A stretch of DNA of 6,808 nt from Planctomycetaceae bacterium (GTDB lineage: Bacteria; Planctomycetota; Planctomycetia; Pirellulales; JAEUIK01): contig JAEUIK010000466.1 of NCBI GenBank assembly GCA_016793185.1, forward strand, positions 1 to 6,808, read 5' to 3'. This document shows, piece by piece, positions 6,601 to 6,808 of the stretch. The translations under genes and the position numbers were made by a program. A model generated the notes under the pieces. It did no database searches, had not been told where the DNA came from, and saw only the letters and a list, made by a program, of their open reading frames with translations. Position 1 is the first letter of the stretch. Each line of letters starts with the position of its first letter.

Positions 6601-6808
6601 ATCACTTTGCCAATCATCGCGAACCCGGTCCCGTCGTGGCCGCGGCTGCCAAGCACCTGATGAAGGAAAAGAAGTTCGTCGACGTTACCGCTCTGCTCCG
6701 CGCCGCCATTCGCCACGGCCAGGCTCAGCCCTGGATGTACGAGGGAATGGCCCTGGCGATGCAGGCCCACGGCGACGCGCGCGACGATATCGAGCGGGCC
6801 TTGCTCTC
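3684..6808 (+). CDS. Large exported VWA / secretin-N-like / Gly-Met repeat protein, 3' end outside window
   Basis: This is a multidomain envelope protein of unknown role, with 1041 codons visible and no stop before the edge. The ATG at 3684 has GGGAG eight bases upstream. About 33 basic and polar residues precede a hydrophobic segment (34-48), a long signal peptide or anchor. A VWA domain (about 99-270) has an apparently complete metal-ion-dependent adhesion site: D105, S107 and S109 in IDTSAS, T174/T175 in LGTTDLDAAL, and D204 in YIGDG. Next come a probable beta region (295-345), a TPR-like helical pair (about 390-433, with FDPQNPDA), an Ala/Pro linker (435-455) and long helices, probably coiled coil (472-606). 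Residues 720-815 (PLSDVIQYLEDLHKIQIELD onward) resemble secretin/STN N-domains. A Gly/Met repeat (819-881), a Lys/Ala/Pro linker (895-953) and a C-terminal helical region with WNDHFANH and GQAQPWMYEGMALAMQ follow. VWA domains bind protein ligands through a metal; a scaffold or adhesion role is inference. I recall similar planctomycete proteins but know no function. Confidence 0.93.
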   Translation, partial: MSRLSICGSAKRQSCAGVQDERRLRGGSLPRVLTWSLALLVLATTPAALRWAQGQAGAASGDAAVEAGAIESFATPQGKQYFAAQLTAPASAAAAREHDVVILIDTSASQMGDYRAKGLAALEGFVKQLGAGDRVQLFAVDVKAVPLTQQFTPPQSADLRGALAKLEQREPLGTTDLDAALHAAADAFASGDAARARSVVYIGDGQSAANLLDVEQRGALVTRRVDGRIAGSSFAIGPQQDNPLLAALANQTGGMLAVDGDNVPPEQVADFLAKATQGTVAWPTAAQLPAAWQESYPVRVPPLRADRETVLIGLGDTSQPVDVTITAEVNGEAQQFAWSLPAAPSAVQNSFLPKLVDSARADQGLTLPTVGSAALAEVRRVMNNATNDLGLLAKQAVATGALDQAEALAGQAEEFDPQNPDARVVRAAVARLRAQPGAVSAETPAAAAPAAAAPAAGDDLRLVRPRPAAEPEDPLERRGAFLDQVERERQVRAGLFQAEVQQAINGARRLMADEPQAAIDRLKLTMEHLRRGGQDLDAGLRSQLANQLEAALREAQRQNTIKTEIDIRQAALVAAGEEQRRLNEELMLQQQQVENAMARFNDLIDRHRYGDAELVADFAYETMPNSPTTELAKSEVNMAKAAYEMIGLRLARQRGVVDTLASVERSHVPTPDEPPIIYPDPEVWDALTQRRKKFASVSLESAKPAEVRIQKALDETTQIDFVEQPLSDVIQYLEDLHKIQIELDGKAMEEGAASSDTPITRNLQNITLRSALRLMLKDLDLTYVIDDEVLLITTVEAAEELMATRVYPVADLVVPIQSMGGRGGMGGGMGGMGGGMGMGGGMGMGGGMGMGGGMGMGGGMGMGGMGGGMGMGGMGGGMGGGFFDVQDKPLVLKKARPVAPAAAPTNTATKVAAAPTAAVAKPGTSTVKAPAKAAPAKQPVAGPAKQGAAKAPLPLEVRVQVPAGGDPTVVWNDHFANHREPGPVVAAAAKHLMKEKKFVDVTALLRAAIRHGQAQPWMYEGMALAMQAHGDARDDIERALL
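6138..6326 (+). repeat. Gly-Met tandem repeat, 18-bp unit, in frame
   Basis: Residues 819-881 of the VWA protein consist only of Gly and Met, apart from one Arg at 822, with 19 methionines. The core at 6189-6260 is four consecutive MGMGGG units (18 bp each), flanked by degenerate MGGG and MGG units. Synonymous GGC/GGT/GGA/GGG changes between copies show it is not freshly expanded. The unit length is a multiple of three, so slippage would change protein length without a frameshift. It sits between the secretin-N-like domain and the Lys/Ala/Pro linker. It is probably a flexible linker, and its six MxM pairs could bind soft metal ions. Confidence 0.95.

Noticed and set aside
3534..6770. Minus-strand open frame of 1078 codons antisense to the VWA gene
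   Set aside because: It mirrors the plus-strand gene: its Ala-His-rich repeat is simply the reverse complement of the Gly-Met codons, it has no recognisable domain, and GC-rich genes often leave an antisense frame open. The plus strand shows clear VWA and secretin-N-like motifs.

Overview
The window is GC-rich DNA with three protein-coding genes. All three products look exported or anchored in the cell envelope. The best guess for the source is a planctomycete (Planctomycetota, perhaps Pirellulales). This rests on the high GC content, the Ala/Pro-rich secreted proteins with no familiar domain, and one very large protein that joins a von Willebrand factor A (VWA) domain, a helical region, a secretin-N-like domain and a Gly/Met repeat. 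I recall that last layout from planctomycete genomes, but I could not search for it. The taxonomy is an inference.

Layout. (1) Positions 1-993, minus strand: the first 331 codons of an HtrA/Deg serine protease with an intact catalytic triad. The window ends just inside its PDZ domain. (2) Positions 994-1314: a 321-bp divergent intergenic region that holds a 7-bp direct repeat with an 11-bp period. (3) Positions 1315-3270, plus strand: a 651-residue secreted protein of unknown function with a strong Shine-Dalgarno sequence, eleven cysteines and two kinds of short internal duplication. (4) Positions 3271-3683: a 413-bp gap with a perfect 18-bp palindrome, a weak promoter-like pair and two stem-loops in the presumed leader. 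(5) Positions 3684-6808, plus strand: 1041 codons of a still-open reading frame for the VWA/secretin-N-like/Gly-Met protein, which continues past the right edge.

Working together. The protease is transcribed away from the other two genes. The two plus-strand genes are separated by 413 bp with their own signals, so they are probably not one tight operon. The shared theme is the cell envelope: an HtrA protease for extracytoplasmic protein quality control beside two large exported proteins that could be its clients. No mobile element, CRISPR array, tRNA or rRNA was seen. The main candidate for new biology is the large VWA protein. The two long genes at the edges are incomplete, so their C-termini cannot be judged here.
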